From positions 1 to 37,788 of the forward strand of contig CACIDC010000002.1 in the NCBI GenBank assembly GCA_902585315.1: a stretch of 37,788 nucleotides of DNA, read 5' to 3'. This document shows, piece after piece, positions 7,989 to 16,177 of this stretch; the first letter of the stretch is position 1; each line of letters opens with the position of its first letter. The DNA is from an uncultured SAR86 cluster bacterium (GTDB lineage: Bacteria > Pseudomonadota > Gammaproteobacteria > Magnimaribacterales > TMED112). The notes under the pieces were generated by a model. That model made no database searches. It had not been told where the DNA came from and was given only the letters and a program-made list of their open reading frames with translations. Made by a program: the position numbers and the translations under genes.

Positions 7989-10900
7989 TGATGTCCAATT
8001 TTATTCATCTACAAACTAAATCTCACTACAGCATTTCCTGTGGATTACCCAAAACAACTGAAATTGTGGATAAAGCAGTAGAATTAGGCATGCCTGCTGT
8101 TACGCTGGCTGATAAAAATACCTTTTTTGGATTGGTAAAATTTTATAATTACGCTCTTATAAAAGGCATCAAGCCAATTTGTGGTGTTGATTTTGATATC
8201 AAGGTAAACAATGGTTACTCAAACTTAATTTTATTAGCAAAAAATAAAAAAGGTTTAGAAAAGCTTTTTAAACTCAGCACAGAATCATTTGTAAAATCTG
8301 GATCAGAGAAAAGGAGTATACCTGAGCAAGATATTCTTAATAATGCAGATGATATAGTTTGCATAATACCTGCATCATCGCCAAATTTACGAAATCTTGC
8401 TTTAAAAAAAGAAGATTTATTGATTGATCAACACTACAAAAAATACCTTGAAGCTTTTGCAGAAAATTTATTTGTTGGTGTATCGAATTTTTCAAAAGAC
8501 GGCTATGATTCTGCATCTGCCCTAGCATGCAATATTGCAAAAAAAAATAATATCAAAGCTGTAGCAATTAATGATGTTCTTTTTTTAGAAAAAGAAGACC
8601 ATCTAGCTCATCAAGCTAAAGTTGCAATTAATAACGCAACGCTTCTAAAAGATGAAATTGATAATCCAAATGTCTCAAGTGAACAGTATTTTAAAACAGA
8701 AGAAGAATTAGCAAAGTTTCATGAATTAGAGCCATTAAAAAATACTTTTGAAGTCGCTAAGCTATGCAATGTTTTTTTAGAAGAAGGGCAATATTACCTT
8801 CCTTCTTATGAAGTTCAAGAAAACAAGTCATTATCAGAACACTTAGAGGATCTTTCCAGAGATAAGCTCAAAGAATTTTTAAATGAAAATAAAGAACTTG
8901 ATAAAGATCTATATCAGAAAAGATTAGAAAAAGAATTAAAGATTATTACAGAAAAAGGCTACCCCGGTTATTTTTTAATCGTCATGGATTTTGTGAAATG
9001 GGCAAAAGATCAAGAAATACCAGTCGGACCTGGTAGAGGCTCTGGAGCAGGTTCTCTAGTTGCTTATATGTTATCCATCACTGCATTAGACCCTTTAGAA
9101 CATGGGCTGCTTTTTGAGCGTTTTTTAAATCCTGAAAGAATGTCATTGCCAGATTTTGATATAGATTTTTGCATTGAAGGCAGAGATAGGGTCATTGAAT
9201 ATGTTCAAAATAAATATGGTGTTGAGTCTGTAGCACAAATAGGAACTCTTGGTACCATGGCAGCCCGAGGAGTTACCAGAGATGTAACAAGAATTCTAGG
9301 TAAGCCTTATGGATTTGGAGATATGATAGCTAAAATGATACCTTTAACACCAGGCATAAAGCTTACAGAAGCTATCGATCAGTCACCTGAATTACAACAA
9401 ATTAGGAAAGAGAATGAAGAAGCAGCAGAGGTTTTGGATCTATCATTAAAACTTGAAGGTTGTGCAAGAAGTATAGGAAAACATGCTGCAGGTGTAGTAA
9501 TTGCACCAAATGATATACATGAATTTACACCTTTACACTATGATCTAGAAACTAATTCAATGGCGACACAATTAGATATGTATGATGTTGAAGATGTTGG
9601 ATTGGTGAAATTTGACTTTCTGGGTTTGAGAACTCTAACTGTGATTAATAATGCTGTCAAATCAGTTCAAAAAATTAATCCTGAGTTTAATTTAGACAAT
9701 ATCTCATACGAAGATTCCAAAGTTTTCAGTTTATTAAGCTCAGGAAAAACAAAAGGCATCTTTCAACTCGAATCAAGCGGTATGATGGATTTGATAAAAA
9801 GGATGAAGCCAGAAAATTTCTCAGATATTACAGCTTTAGTGGCTCTTTATCGACCAGGTCCGTTAAATTCTGGTATGGCAGATGATTATATAAATCGAAA
9901 GAATGGTAGAGAAAGTATTGCTTATCAACACCCTGCACTTAAGAAAGTGCTGAATGAGACGTATGGAGTTTTTGTATATCAAGAACAAGTAATGGAAGCA
10001 GCTCAAGTTCTAGCAGCGTACTCTTTGGGTGATGCAGATAATTTAAGAAGAGCTATGGGTAAAAAGAAGGCTGATGTCATGGAAGCTGAGAAAAGTGTCT
10101 TTGTAGACGGTTGTGAAAATAATAGCATTGGGAAGAAGAAAGCAAATGAGATTTTCGATAATATCGAGAAATTTGCAGGCTATGGCTTTAATAAATCACA
10201 TTCTGCAGCCTATGCATTAATTGCTTATCAAACAGCTTTCTTAAAAACTCATTATCCCTCACACTTTATTGCTTCAGTCTTATCTTCCGAACAAGACAAG
10301 ACAGACAAACTTGAACCACATGTTAAAGATTGTGCTGTTATGGACGTGACTATTCTAGCTCCAAACATAAACAGCTCCCAATCAACATTCATGGTTAATA
10401 AAAAGGATCAAATTGAATATGGGTTAGCAGCTCTAAAAGATGTTGGTAAAAAATTTGTAGAGGAAGTTTGTGAAGAGAGAAAAAATGGCAGATTCACGAG
10501 TCTTATGGACTTTGCTTCAAGAGTCGATCTTAGAAAAGGTGGTATCAGAGCATTACAGAGTATGGCAAAAGCAGGTGCCTTTGATGAGATATGTTCTAGA
10601 GATGAAGCAGTCAGTTCGATCAAAAGCTACTTAGAAGCATCAGAACAAAAGTTTAAAACAAAAGAATCTGCAGTTATGGAAATGTTTGCAGAAGAACAGG
10701 ACTTAAAAGTTACAGGTTATAAATTAGAAACCTTTTCAGAGTCCGAAAAATTAAAGATGGAATTGCAATCGTTTGGATTCTATTACAGTAAACATCCAAT
10801 TACGCTATTACGAAAAACACTGTCCTCAAAGATTCAACCAATTAATAAATTGATGACAACTTCAAACGAAAAATATATCCCTGCTCTCATTAATCACAAA

Positions 10901-11386
10901 AGAATTGTAAAAAAGGGAACTAGCATATTTGTATTTTTAGAAATTTCAGATGAAACAGGTTTAATCGATGTTTCAGTTCCCGTTGAATTGCATGACGAAA
11001 AGAAACCATTATTTAAAGAAAATTCAGTGGTCATGATAAAAGGGACAGTAGTTACAGATGACTACCGCAGGGGAAACTTAGAAGATGTTGGTATAAAAAT
11101 AAGAGCCACAGATGTTATGCCGATTGAAGTTGCGCGAAAAACAGTAACTTCCAGAATCAGGTTAGATGTATCCAGAAAACAATTAAAAGAGCTAGGTAAC
11201 GGTAAATTTGAAGAGCTTAAAAATCTGAACGACCCTGATGGAATTGACGTAGTGCTGAATTTAAAAGACGATGACTTGAATATATCAAGTCAAGTAAAAG
11301 TTGACACTTTTAAGATTTCTTTAGAGGATAGTACGTTCGAAAAAATTAACGAGTTATTTGGAGATGAGAGCTATAAGCTTTTTTAA
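7988..11386 (+). CDS. dnaE: DNA polymerase III alpha subunit
   Basis: Replicative C-family polymerase. The N-terminal PHP domain (about residues 1-220) starts HLQTKSHYS, so the metal-binding HxH of active PHP domains is absent, as expected for a proteobacterial enzyme that relies on a separate DnaQ proofreader. Polymerase catalytic aspartates are Asp389 and Asp391 in PDFDIDF and Asp543 in VKFDFLGL. A helix-hairpin-helix region and an OB-fold (about residues 960-1050) follow. Its 1132 residues are close to the family's 1160. The internal clamp-binding peptide, QADMF in E. coli, appears as VMEMF (10673-10687). An alternative ATG lies one codon downstream. No intein was seen. Confidence 0.98.
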   Translation: MMSNFIHLQTKSHYSISCGLPKTTEIVDKAVELGMPAVTLADKNTFFGLVKFYNYALIKGIKPICGVDFDIKVNNGYSNLILLAKNKKGLEKLFKLSTESFVKSGSEKRSIPEQDILNNADDIVCIIPASSPNLRNLALKKEDLLIDQHYKKYLEAFAENLFVGVSNFSKDGYDSASALACNIAKKNNIKAVAINDVLFLEKEDHLAHQAKVAINNATLLKDEIDNPNVSSEQYFKTEEELAKFHELEPLKNTFEVAKLCNVFLEEGQYYLPSYEVQENKSLSEHLEDLSRDKLKEFLNENKELDKDLYQKRLEKELKIITEKGYPGYFLIVMDFVKWAKDQEIPVGPGRGSGAGSLVAYMLSITALDPLEHGLLFERFLNPERMSLPDFDIDFCIEGRDRVIEYVQNKYGVESVAQIGTLGTMAARGVTRDVTRILGKPYGFGDMIAKMIPLTPGIKLTEAIDQSPELQQIRKENEEAAEVLDLSLKLEGCARSIGKHAAGVVIAPNDIHEFTPLHYDLETNSMATQLDMYDVEDVGLVKFDFLGLRTLTVINNAVKSVQKINPEFNLDNISYEDSKVFSLLSSGKTKGIFQLESSGMMDLIKRMKPENFSDITALVALYRPGPLNSGMADDYINRKNGRESIAYQHPALKKVLNETYGVFVYQEQVMEAAQVLAAYSLGDADNLRRAMGKKKADVMEAEKSVFVDGCENNSIGKKKANEIFDNIEKFAGYGFNKSHSAAYALIAYQTAFLKTHYPSHFIASVLSSEQDKTDKLEPHVKDCAVMDVTILAPNINSSQSTFMVNKKDQIEYGLAALKDVGKKFVEEVCEERKNGRFTSLMDFASRVDLRKGGIRALQSMAKAGAFDEICSRDEAVSSIKSYLEASEQKFKTKESAVMEMFAEEQDLKVTGYKLETFSESEKLKMELQSFGFYYSKHPITLLRKTLSSKIQPINKLMTTSNEKYIPALINHKRIVKKGTSIFVFLEISDETGLIDVSVPVELHDEKKPLFKENSVVMIKGTVVTDDYRRGNLEDVGIKIRATDVMPIEVARKTVTSRIRLDVSRKQLKELGNGKFEELKNLNDPDGIDVVLNLKDDDLNISSQVKVDTFKISLEDSTFEKINELFGDESYKLF

Positions 11387-11389
11387 AAT

Positions 11390-12331
11390 ATGGACCAACA
11401 TTTAGATTTTGAGCAACCAATTTATACATGCCTTGAAAAAATTGAGGAACTCAAAAAAATTGTACCTGCCCCAGCAAACTTAGCAGATGAAATTGCTTTA
11501 TTAGAACGTCAATCACAAGAAGAAACTGAAAAAATATATGCAAATCTTAGTCCCTGGCAAAAGGTTCTGGTTGCAAGACATCCAAACAGACCACATACAC
11601 TGGATTATGTTGCCAATGTTTTTGATGGGTTTGAAGAAATGCATGGTGATCGTTTGAGTGAAGATGACAAAGCTATAGTTGGAGGATTTGCTTTTTTAGA
11701 TAATTATCCAGTCGTCTTAATTGGTCATGAAAAAGGCAGAGAAACAGAAGATAGGGTCTCAAGAAACTTTGGCATGCCTCACCCATCAGGATTTAGAAAA
11801 GCTAACAGGTTAATGAAGTTAGCGGAAAAATTTTCTTTGCCAGTATTAACTTTAATTGATACACCCGGTGCTTATCCAGGAGTAAAAGCTGAACATTCCG
11901 GTCAACACGAAGCGATAGCTAAAAGCTTAGAAATTATGTCTGATTTACAGACCCCAGTCGTTAATTTAGTAATTGGAGAAGGTGGTTCAGGCGGTGGTTT
12001 TGGTATTGGTCTTGCAGATAGAATTGGTATGCTGGAATATTCAATTTATTCGGTGGCTTCTCCAGAGGCATGTGCTTCAATTTTATGGCGTACTGCAAAA
12101 AATGCTGAAGAAGCTGCAGAAGCTCTGAAATTAGATGCAGATAATTTAGTTGAACTTGGAATTATTGATCATGTAGTCAAAGAGCCGATTGGCGGAGCTC
12201 ACAGAAATCATGAAGAAACTTATAAAGCCGTAAAAAGATATTTTTTAGATGAATTAAAGGGGCTTTCAAAACACTCTTTAGAGGACTTAACAGCTAAAAG
12301 ATACGAAAAGTTCAAAAACATCGGTGTTTAA
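11390..12331 (+). CDS. accA: Acetyl-CoA carboxylase carboxyltransferase subunit alpha
   Basis: Alpha subunit of the carboxyltransferase that moves CO2 from carboxybiotin to acetyl-CoA, making malonyl-CoA for fatty acid synthesis; it works with AccD, which is not in this window. The N-terminal helical region (LDFEQPI at about residues 4-10) and the crotonase-fold core with GDRLSEDD, TLIDTPGAYPG and GEGGSGGGFGIG motifs are all present. The length of 313 residues is normal (319 in E. coli). It starts 3 bases after the dnaE stop, and its end overlaps tilS by 8 bases. Position after dnaE is canonical. Confidence 0.97.
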   Translation: MDQHLDFEQPIYTCLEKIEELKKIVPAPANLADEIALLERQSQEETEKIYANLSPWQKVLVARHPNRPHTLDYVANVFDGFEEMHGDRLSEDDKAIVGGFAFLDNYPVVLIGHEKGRETEDRVSRNFGMPHPSGFRKANRLMKLAEKFSLPVLTLIDTPGAYPGVKAEHSGQHEAIAKSLEIMSDLQTPVVNLVIGEGGSGGGFGIGLADRIGMLEYSIYSVASPEACASILWRTAKNAEEAAEALKLDADNLVELGIIDHVVKEPIGGAHRNHEETYKAVKRYFLDELKGLSKHSLEDLTAKRYEKFKNIGV

Positions 12332-13304
12332 AGTGGACTTCTTCAATAAATCAGAACAATCAATTCTGCTGAACGCTGAAAATATAATTGTTGGTTTCAG
12401 TGGAGGAGTTGATTCTACTTTAGTATTAGCTGCAACAAGTCAATTTCTAGAAGCTCATAACAAAAAAAATTGTTTAACAGCGCTCCATGTAAATCACCAA
12501 ACTCAGTCTGATAGCTCAAGCTGGGAAATACACTGTGAAAAATTTTGTAAAGAACATAATATTAATTTTTCATGTGAATCAGTAAAAATCAAAGAATCTG
12601 GTCAGGGATATGAGGCAGCAGCCAGATCAGCACGACTTGATATTTTTAATGCTTTTGATGAGGCGACTGTAATAATCTTAGGCCATCATCTAGACGATCA
12701 AGTAGAAACAGTTTTTTTTAGAGTTTTAAGAGGAACAGGGCTGAAGGGCTTAACTGGCATGCAAAGACACATAAAAATAGAAGATAAAGATTTTATTAGA
12801 CCATTATTGCATTTAACAAAGGAAGAAATTTTTAAACAAGCTATTGAATACAAGCTAAGTTTTATTGAAGATCAATCCAATACTGATAATGCCTATAGTC
12901 GCAATTTTTTGAGGAACGAAATTATCCCTCAAATTTCAAAACGATGGCCGGGTGCAAAAAAAAATACTGCAAGAATGGCAAATCTGCTCGCAAAACAGAG
13001 TTCACTCTATCACCGTTTTTTACTGGAGAGGCTAGCAAATGTTTGCGATGAGGATGGGCTGCTTTTAGACAAATTATCCGAACTCGATTATTTTGAAAGA
13101 TCAGAAATGATTCGTATCTGGTTAGATCAACAATCTTTTGCTTCTCCCAATGAAAGTCAAATGAAAGAGTTAGAAAAATCTTTCTTTCAATCAAGACAGG
13201 ACGCGAAACCTACTATAAAATTCTATAGAGAAGATGCTCAGAAAACAGGAGTAATCTTAAGTAAGATAAACAACTACCTAATTGCGGAAAAAATAAATGA
13301 GTGA
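12324..13304 (+). CDS. tilS: TilS tRNA(Ile)-lysidine synthetase
   Basis: ATP-dependent enzyme that converts C34 of the CAU-anticodon tRNA(Ile) to lysidine, so that it reads AUA. The PP-loop ATP-binding motif SGGVDS is at residues 26-31, followed by the LGHHLDDQVET segment and the RNFLRNEIIPQ motif typical of the family. At 326 residues it lacks roughly the last 100 residues of E. coli TilS (432), the second C-terminal domain; short forms of this kind are known, for example in Aquifex. The start is GTG at 12324 inside accA; GTG at 12333 is an alternative. AUA codons are common in this window, so the enzyme should be essential. Confidence 0.94.
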   Translation: MFKVDFFNKSEQSILLNAENIIVGFSGGVDSTLVLAATSQFLEAHNKKNCLTALHVNHQTQSDSSSWEIHCEKFCKEHNINFSCESVKIKESGQGYEAAARSARLDIFNAFDEATVIILGHHLDDQVETVFFRVLRGTGLKGLTGMQRHIKIEDKDFIRPLLHLTKEEIFKQAIEYKLSFIEDQSNTDNAYSRNFLRNEIIPQISKRWPGAKKNTARMANLLAKQSSLYHRFLLERLANVCDEDGLLLDKLSELDYFERSEMIRIWLDQQSFASPNESQMKELEKSFFQSRQDAKPTIKFYREDAQKTGVILSKINNYLIAEKINE

Positions 13305-14085
13305 ACCAAAAGTATTATTCGAGGATCATGGCAACATCGCTGTGATTAAACTAAACAGACCTGAAAAAAGAAATGCATTAGATCCGGAAACGGTCATGAT
13401 GTTTAATGAATTCTCAGAAAAAGCAAAAGATCCTAAATTTAAAGCTGTAATAGTTACTGGAGATGAAAGTGCCTTCTGCGGTGGCGCTGATATTACTGCT
13501 GCAGCCTCTGAAGATGGCATGGGTTGGGAAAGTGTCGAGCAAGCACTTAACGAAGGCTATCATGTTGGTTTAAATAATATGATCTATATGGATAAGGTTG
13601 TTATCGCAGCTGTTGAAGGTGCTTGTGCAGGTATTGGTTGTGCTTATTACTTAAGTTCTGACATTACCGTGATGGCAAAATCAAGTTTTTTTCAAATTGG
13701 TTTTTCTAAAATAGCCTTGATTCCAGACGGCGGTTCTAATTGGTTATTAACTAAAGTGGTTGGTTATCAGCAAGCGTTTAGAATGGCGGCAGAGGCTAAA
13801 AGAGTTTCTGCTGAAGAGTGTCAGAGTTTAGGGATGTGTTCAGAAGTCTGCGAAGATGGCTCTGCCCTAGAAACAGCAATGGAATTAGCAAAGCATTACG
13901 CTGAGTTAGCGCCAAGGGCAATTTACAAGACCAAGCACTTGATGAGAGATAGTTTTAATAAATCCTATGAACAGAATCTTAAGGACGAAGCCAAGTTGCA
14001 AGAGGACATGGTTGGTCGAAAAGATAATATAGAAGGTGTGATGGCTTTTGTTGAAAAAAGAAAACCAAAATTCACAGGCGAATAA
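13297..14085 (+). CDS. Enoyl-CoA hydratase/isomerase (crotonase) family protein
   Basis: Crotonase-fold protein acting on an acyl-CoA thioester. Seen: the N-terminal NRPEKRNAL signature, the first oxyanion-hole region SAFCGGADI, the second at GACAGIGCA, and IALIPDGGSNWLL, where the Asp of the PDGG motif occupies the catalytic acid position found in PaaG/ECH-type isomerases. The length of 262 residues is typical of monofunctional members. Substrate and exact reaction (hydration or double-bond isomerisation) cannot be read from sequence. It overlaps tilS by 8 bases and rimI by up to 38, so it is cotranscribed with housekeeping genes, which is not its usual place in gammaproteobacteria. Confidence 0.9.
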   Translation: MSEPKVLFEDHGNIAVIKLNRPEKRNALDPETVMMFNEFSEKAKDPKFKAVIVTGDESAFCGGADITAAASEDGMGWESVEQALNEGYHVGLNNMIYMDKVVIAAVEGACAGIGCAYYLSSDITVMAKSSFFQIGFSKIALIPDGGSNWLLTKVVGYQQAFRMAAEAKRVSAEECQSLGMCSEVCEDGSALETAMELAKHYAELAPRAIYKTKHLMRDSFNKSYEQNLKDEAKLQEDMVGRKDNIEGVMAFVEKRKPKFTGE

Positions 14086-14527
14086 CTACATAATAGAAAA
14101 TTTTTCTGAACATCATTTAGATGATGTAATGGAAATTGAAATTCATGCCAACCCCACGCCTTGGTCAAAACATATTTTTGAAAAAATTCTTGAACAAAGG
14201 TCTTTAAGCTTTGTCATCATCTTAAATTCACAAATTGTTGGTTTTTGTATAGCTAACAAAGTATTAGATGAATGCCATTTGCAAAATATTTCTGTGCTTG
14301 AGGCTATGCGCAGACAAGGGGTGGGCAATTTTATGTTGGACATTCTAAAAAAGAGGATGAGTTTATCAGGTATTTCGACCATTTTGCTTGAAGTGAGGAG
14401 ATCAAACAAAATTGCTCAGGATTTTTATCGAGAAAATGGCTTCCAAGAACTTTCAATCAGAAAAGATTACTACCAGACAAAGAATGGCAGGGAAGATGCT
14501 ATTATCATGTGCCTAAAAGGGCTTTAA
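14048..14527 (+). CDS. rimI: RimI-type ribosomal protein N-acetyltransferase
   Basis: GNAT-fold acetyltransferase; RimI acetylates the N-terminal alanine of ribosomal protein S18. The acetyl-CoA loop RRQGVG, the LQNISVLEAM strand before it, LLEVRRSNKIAQDFYRENGF and the C-terminal KDYYQTKNGREDAIIM follow the RimI pattern closely. The length without the extra N terminus is near the usual 148. The frame has no ATG near the expected start; TTG at 14048 or 14051, inside the crotonase gene, are the likely starts. Its last 23 bases overlap the 3' end of the convergent glutathione peroxidase gene. The acetylation target is inferred from the family. Confidence 0.85.
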   Translation: MLKKENQNSQANNYIIENFSEHHLDDVMEIEIHANPTPWSKHIFEKILEQRSLSFVIILNSQIVGFCIANKVLDECHLQNISVLEAMRRQGVGNFMLDILKKRMSLSGISTILLEVRRSNKIAQDFYRENGFQELSIRKDYYQTKNGREDAIIMCLKGL

Positions 14528-14993
14528 TCTCGCTTTCTAAATTTTCAGGAAAATCCAGTGAACCATATCTTTTCACAACTTGACCATTCCTATTGACGAG
14601 AAACTTAGAAAAATTCCATTTTACAGATTCAGTGCCCAGAAAGCCTTTTATCTCTCGTTTCAAAAACTTAAAAAGTGGTTCGGCTTGATCGCCATTAATT
14701 TCGACCTTTCTAAAGATTGGAAAGGTTACAGCATAATTTTTGGTACAGAATTCTTTGATATCTTGTTCGCTGCCTTTTTCTTGTGAACCGAATTGATTAC
14801 ATGGGAAGGCAAGCACTTCAAAACCATCCTGAGAATATTTTTCGTATAAGTCTTGTAAACCTTTATACTGCGGAGTAAAGCCACAAGTTGAAGCCACGTT
14901 AACTATTAGTAAAACTTTATTTTTGTAGTCTGACATTGAGATAGCTTGACCATCTATATCTTTGACTTTGTAATCGTAAACAGTTTCTTTCAT
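14505..14993 (-). CDS. Glutathione peroxidase family (Cys-type, probably thioredoxin-dependent)
   Basis: Thioredoxin-fold peroxidase that reduces hydrogen or lipid peroxides. With the ATG at 14993 the protein has 162 residues. The peroxidatic Cys37 lies in NVASTCGFTPQY, Gln67 in FPCNQFG, and the Trp/Asn pair in VKWNFSKF. Cys83 in KEFCTKNY is in the place of the resolving Cys of two-Cys members, which use thioredoxin rather than glutathione. The longer start at 15014 is less likely, since the family begins just before the YDYKVKDIDG strand and that start would overlap the divergent gene. Only 9 bases separate its start from that of the ElaA-like gene, and it converges on rimI with a 23-base overlap. 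Confidence 0.94.
   Translation of the reverse strand: MKETVYDYKVKDIDGQAISMSDYKNKVLLIVNVASTCGFTPQYKGLQDLYEKYSQDGFEVLAFPCNQFGSQEKGSEQDIKEFCTKNYAVTFPIFRKVEINGDQAEPLFKFLKREIKGFLGTESVKWNFSKFLVNRNGQVVKRYGSLDFPENLESEIKALLGT
14946..14974 (+). promoter_or_regulatory. Candidate sigma-70 promoter for elaA-nuclease operon
   Basis: TTGACC at 14946-14951 and TGTAAT at 14969-14974 are separated by 17 bases, each matching five of six consensus bases. A start near 14981 would give a leader of about 22 bases before the ATG at 15003. The site lies inside the first codons of the divergent glutathione peroxidase gene, as it must, because the intergenic gap is 9 bases. The -10 lacks the highly conserved second-position A, so this is a prediction only. 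Confidence 0.4.
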
Positions 14994-15002
14994 AATTTCT
15001 TT

Positions 15003-15458
15003 ATGTCCAATCAAACAAGACCAGTCATAATAAAAAGTTTTGAGGAATTAAACAAGGCTGAACTCTACCAAATCATTCAGTTGCGAATAGCCGTCTTTAT
15101 TGTCGAACAAGATTGTCCGTATCCTGATTTGGATGACATGGATCAAGATGCACATCATTTGTGGATTGAGGATGCAGGTGAGATAGTCTGTTACCTCAGA
15201 CTAAACCCAGCTGGCTCAAGATTTGCAGAACCTTCTCTTGGGCGCATTGTTACAAAGAAGAGCCATAGAAAACAAGGTTTAGCAGAGTTACTAATCAACA
15301 AAGCTATAAATTTAGTCTGCGAGAAAGAATTCAGGGCTATCAGAATTTCTGCCCAATGTTATTTGGAAAAATATTACGAAAAATTTGGCTTTCTTAAAGC
15401 TAGTGAGGAATACTTAGAAGATGATATTCCACATATTGAGATGTTAAGAGATGTATAA
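15003..15458 (+). CDS. ElaA-like GNAT acetyltransferase
   Basis: Small GNAT-fold N-acetyltransferase of the ElaA type (151 residues, typical length). Seen: LYQIIQLRIAVFIVEQDCPY near the N terminus, DMDQDAHHLWI, the LRLNP strand, GRIVTKKSHRKQGLAELL with the acetyl-CoA loop RKQGLA, and the C-terminal CYLEKYYEKFGF segment followed by EDDIPHIEM, the family's usual ending. The substrate is unknown for most members. The ATG at 15003 is chosen over an in-frame upstream start at 14946, which would add residues unlike the family and overlap the divergent gene. Its end overlaps the next nuclease gene by 8 bases, so it shares an operon with both nucleases. Confidence 0.88.
   Translation: MSNQTRPVIIKSFEELNKAELYQIIQLRIAVFIVEQDCPYPDLDDMDQDAHHLWIEDAGEIVCYLRLNPAGSRFAEPSLGRIVTKKSHRKQGLAELLINKAINLVCEKEFRAIRISAQCYLEKYYEKFGFLKASEEYLEDDIPHIEMLRDV
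15027..15055 (-). promoter_or_regulatory. Candidate sigma-70 promoter for glutathione peroxidase
   Basis: Read on the minus strand, TTGTTT (15055-15050) and TATTAT (15032-15027) are 17 bases apart. The -10 matches five of six positions; the -35 matches only its TTG. Transcription would start near 15020, giving a leader of about 27 bases before the ATG at 14993. The element lies within the coding sequence of the divergent ElaA-like gene. Confidence 0.35.
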
Positions 15459-16176
15459 AATTAGTAGATCAGCTGTTGAACAACACTTAAATTGCCAAAG
15501 ATGTTTTTATTTAGCTTATAAACATAAAATTAGACCACCCAGCCTACCTTTTACTTTAAATAGTGCAGTAGATAATCTTTGTAAAAACGAATTTGATCAC
15601 TATCGAGCTAAAGCAGAACCTCACCCCATGTTTATTGAGCATGATATAGATGCTGTACCTTTTGCTCACGAGAAAATGGACGAATGGCGAAATAATTTCA
15701 AAGGTATTAGACATATTGATGAGAGTGCTGGTTATAACTTTGGGGGTGCAGTAGATGATGTATGGCAAAAACCAAACGGAGACTTAATAGTAGTAGATGT
15801 TAAGTCTACGTCTAAGAATGTATTTGATTGGGAAGATACTTATTCAAAGTGGGAATATGCAAAAGGTTATCAAAGGCAACTAGAAATGTACCAATGGCTG
15901 TTCAGAAAAAATGGTTTTGAAGTTGCGCCTGAAGCTTACCTTGTCTATTACAACGGTAAAAAAAATGAGCCTATGTTCAATCAGAGATTAGAATTTGATT
16001 TACATCTAGTTAGATTAGAGTGCGATGATAGTTGGGTTGAAGATGCAATTCTAGCAGCAATTAAAACACTTGATAGTGACGTTATGCCAAAACCTTCACC
16101 AACTTGCGAGAATTGTAATTATCTAAGAAAACGTTGGGAAGTGTCTCAAAAAGACCCAAATAAGCTTCTTAAATAA
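15451..16176 (+). CDS. PD-(D/E)XK nuclease, RecB/Cas4-like, with CxxC pairs
   Basis: Predicted single-domain nuclease of 241 residues. The fold's motifs appear in order: Asp102/Asp103 in GGAVDDVW, the Asp116-Val-Lys118 core in LIVVDVKST, and the RecB-type QRQLEMYQW helix (Gln143, Tyr147). One Cys pair, Cys15 and Cys18 in LNCQRCFYL, opens the protein and another, Cys219 and Cys222 in CENCNYL, closes it. This arrangement recalls the metal-cluster clamp of Cas4 and AddB, though those have one plus three Cys; zinc or an Fe-S cluster is an inference. Relatives of this stand-alone family occur widely in bacteria without a known role. It overlaps elaA by 8 bases, and the next nuclease starts one base after its stop. 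Confidence 0.82.
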   Translation: MYKISRSAVEQHLNCQRCFYLAYKHKIRPPSLPFTLNSAVDNLCKNEFDHYRAKAEPHPMFIEHDIDAVPFAHEKMDEWRNNFKGIRHIDESAGYNFGGAVDDVWQKPNGDLIVVDVKSTSKNVFDWEDTYSKWEYAKGYQRQLEMYQWLFRKNGFEVAPEAYLVYYNGKKNEPMFNQRLEFDLHLVRLECDDSWVEDAILAAIKTLDSDVMPKPSPTCENCNYLRKRWEVSQKDPNKLLK

Positions 16177-16177
16177 A

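Noticed and set aside
7988-11386. Intein or split in dnaE
   Set aside because: The protein has normal length and continuous polymerase motifs, with no inserted block.
14946-15002. Longer N terminus for the ElaA-like protein
   Set aside because: The extra residues do not resemble the family, and the start would lie deep in the divergent peroxidase gene; ATG at 15003 gives the normal length.
14994-15014. Longer N terminus for the glutathione peroxidase
   Set aside because: It would add seven residues unlike the family and overlap the elaA start; ATG at 14993 is preferred.
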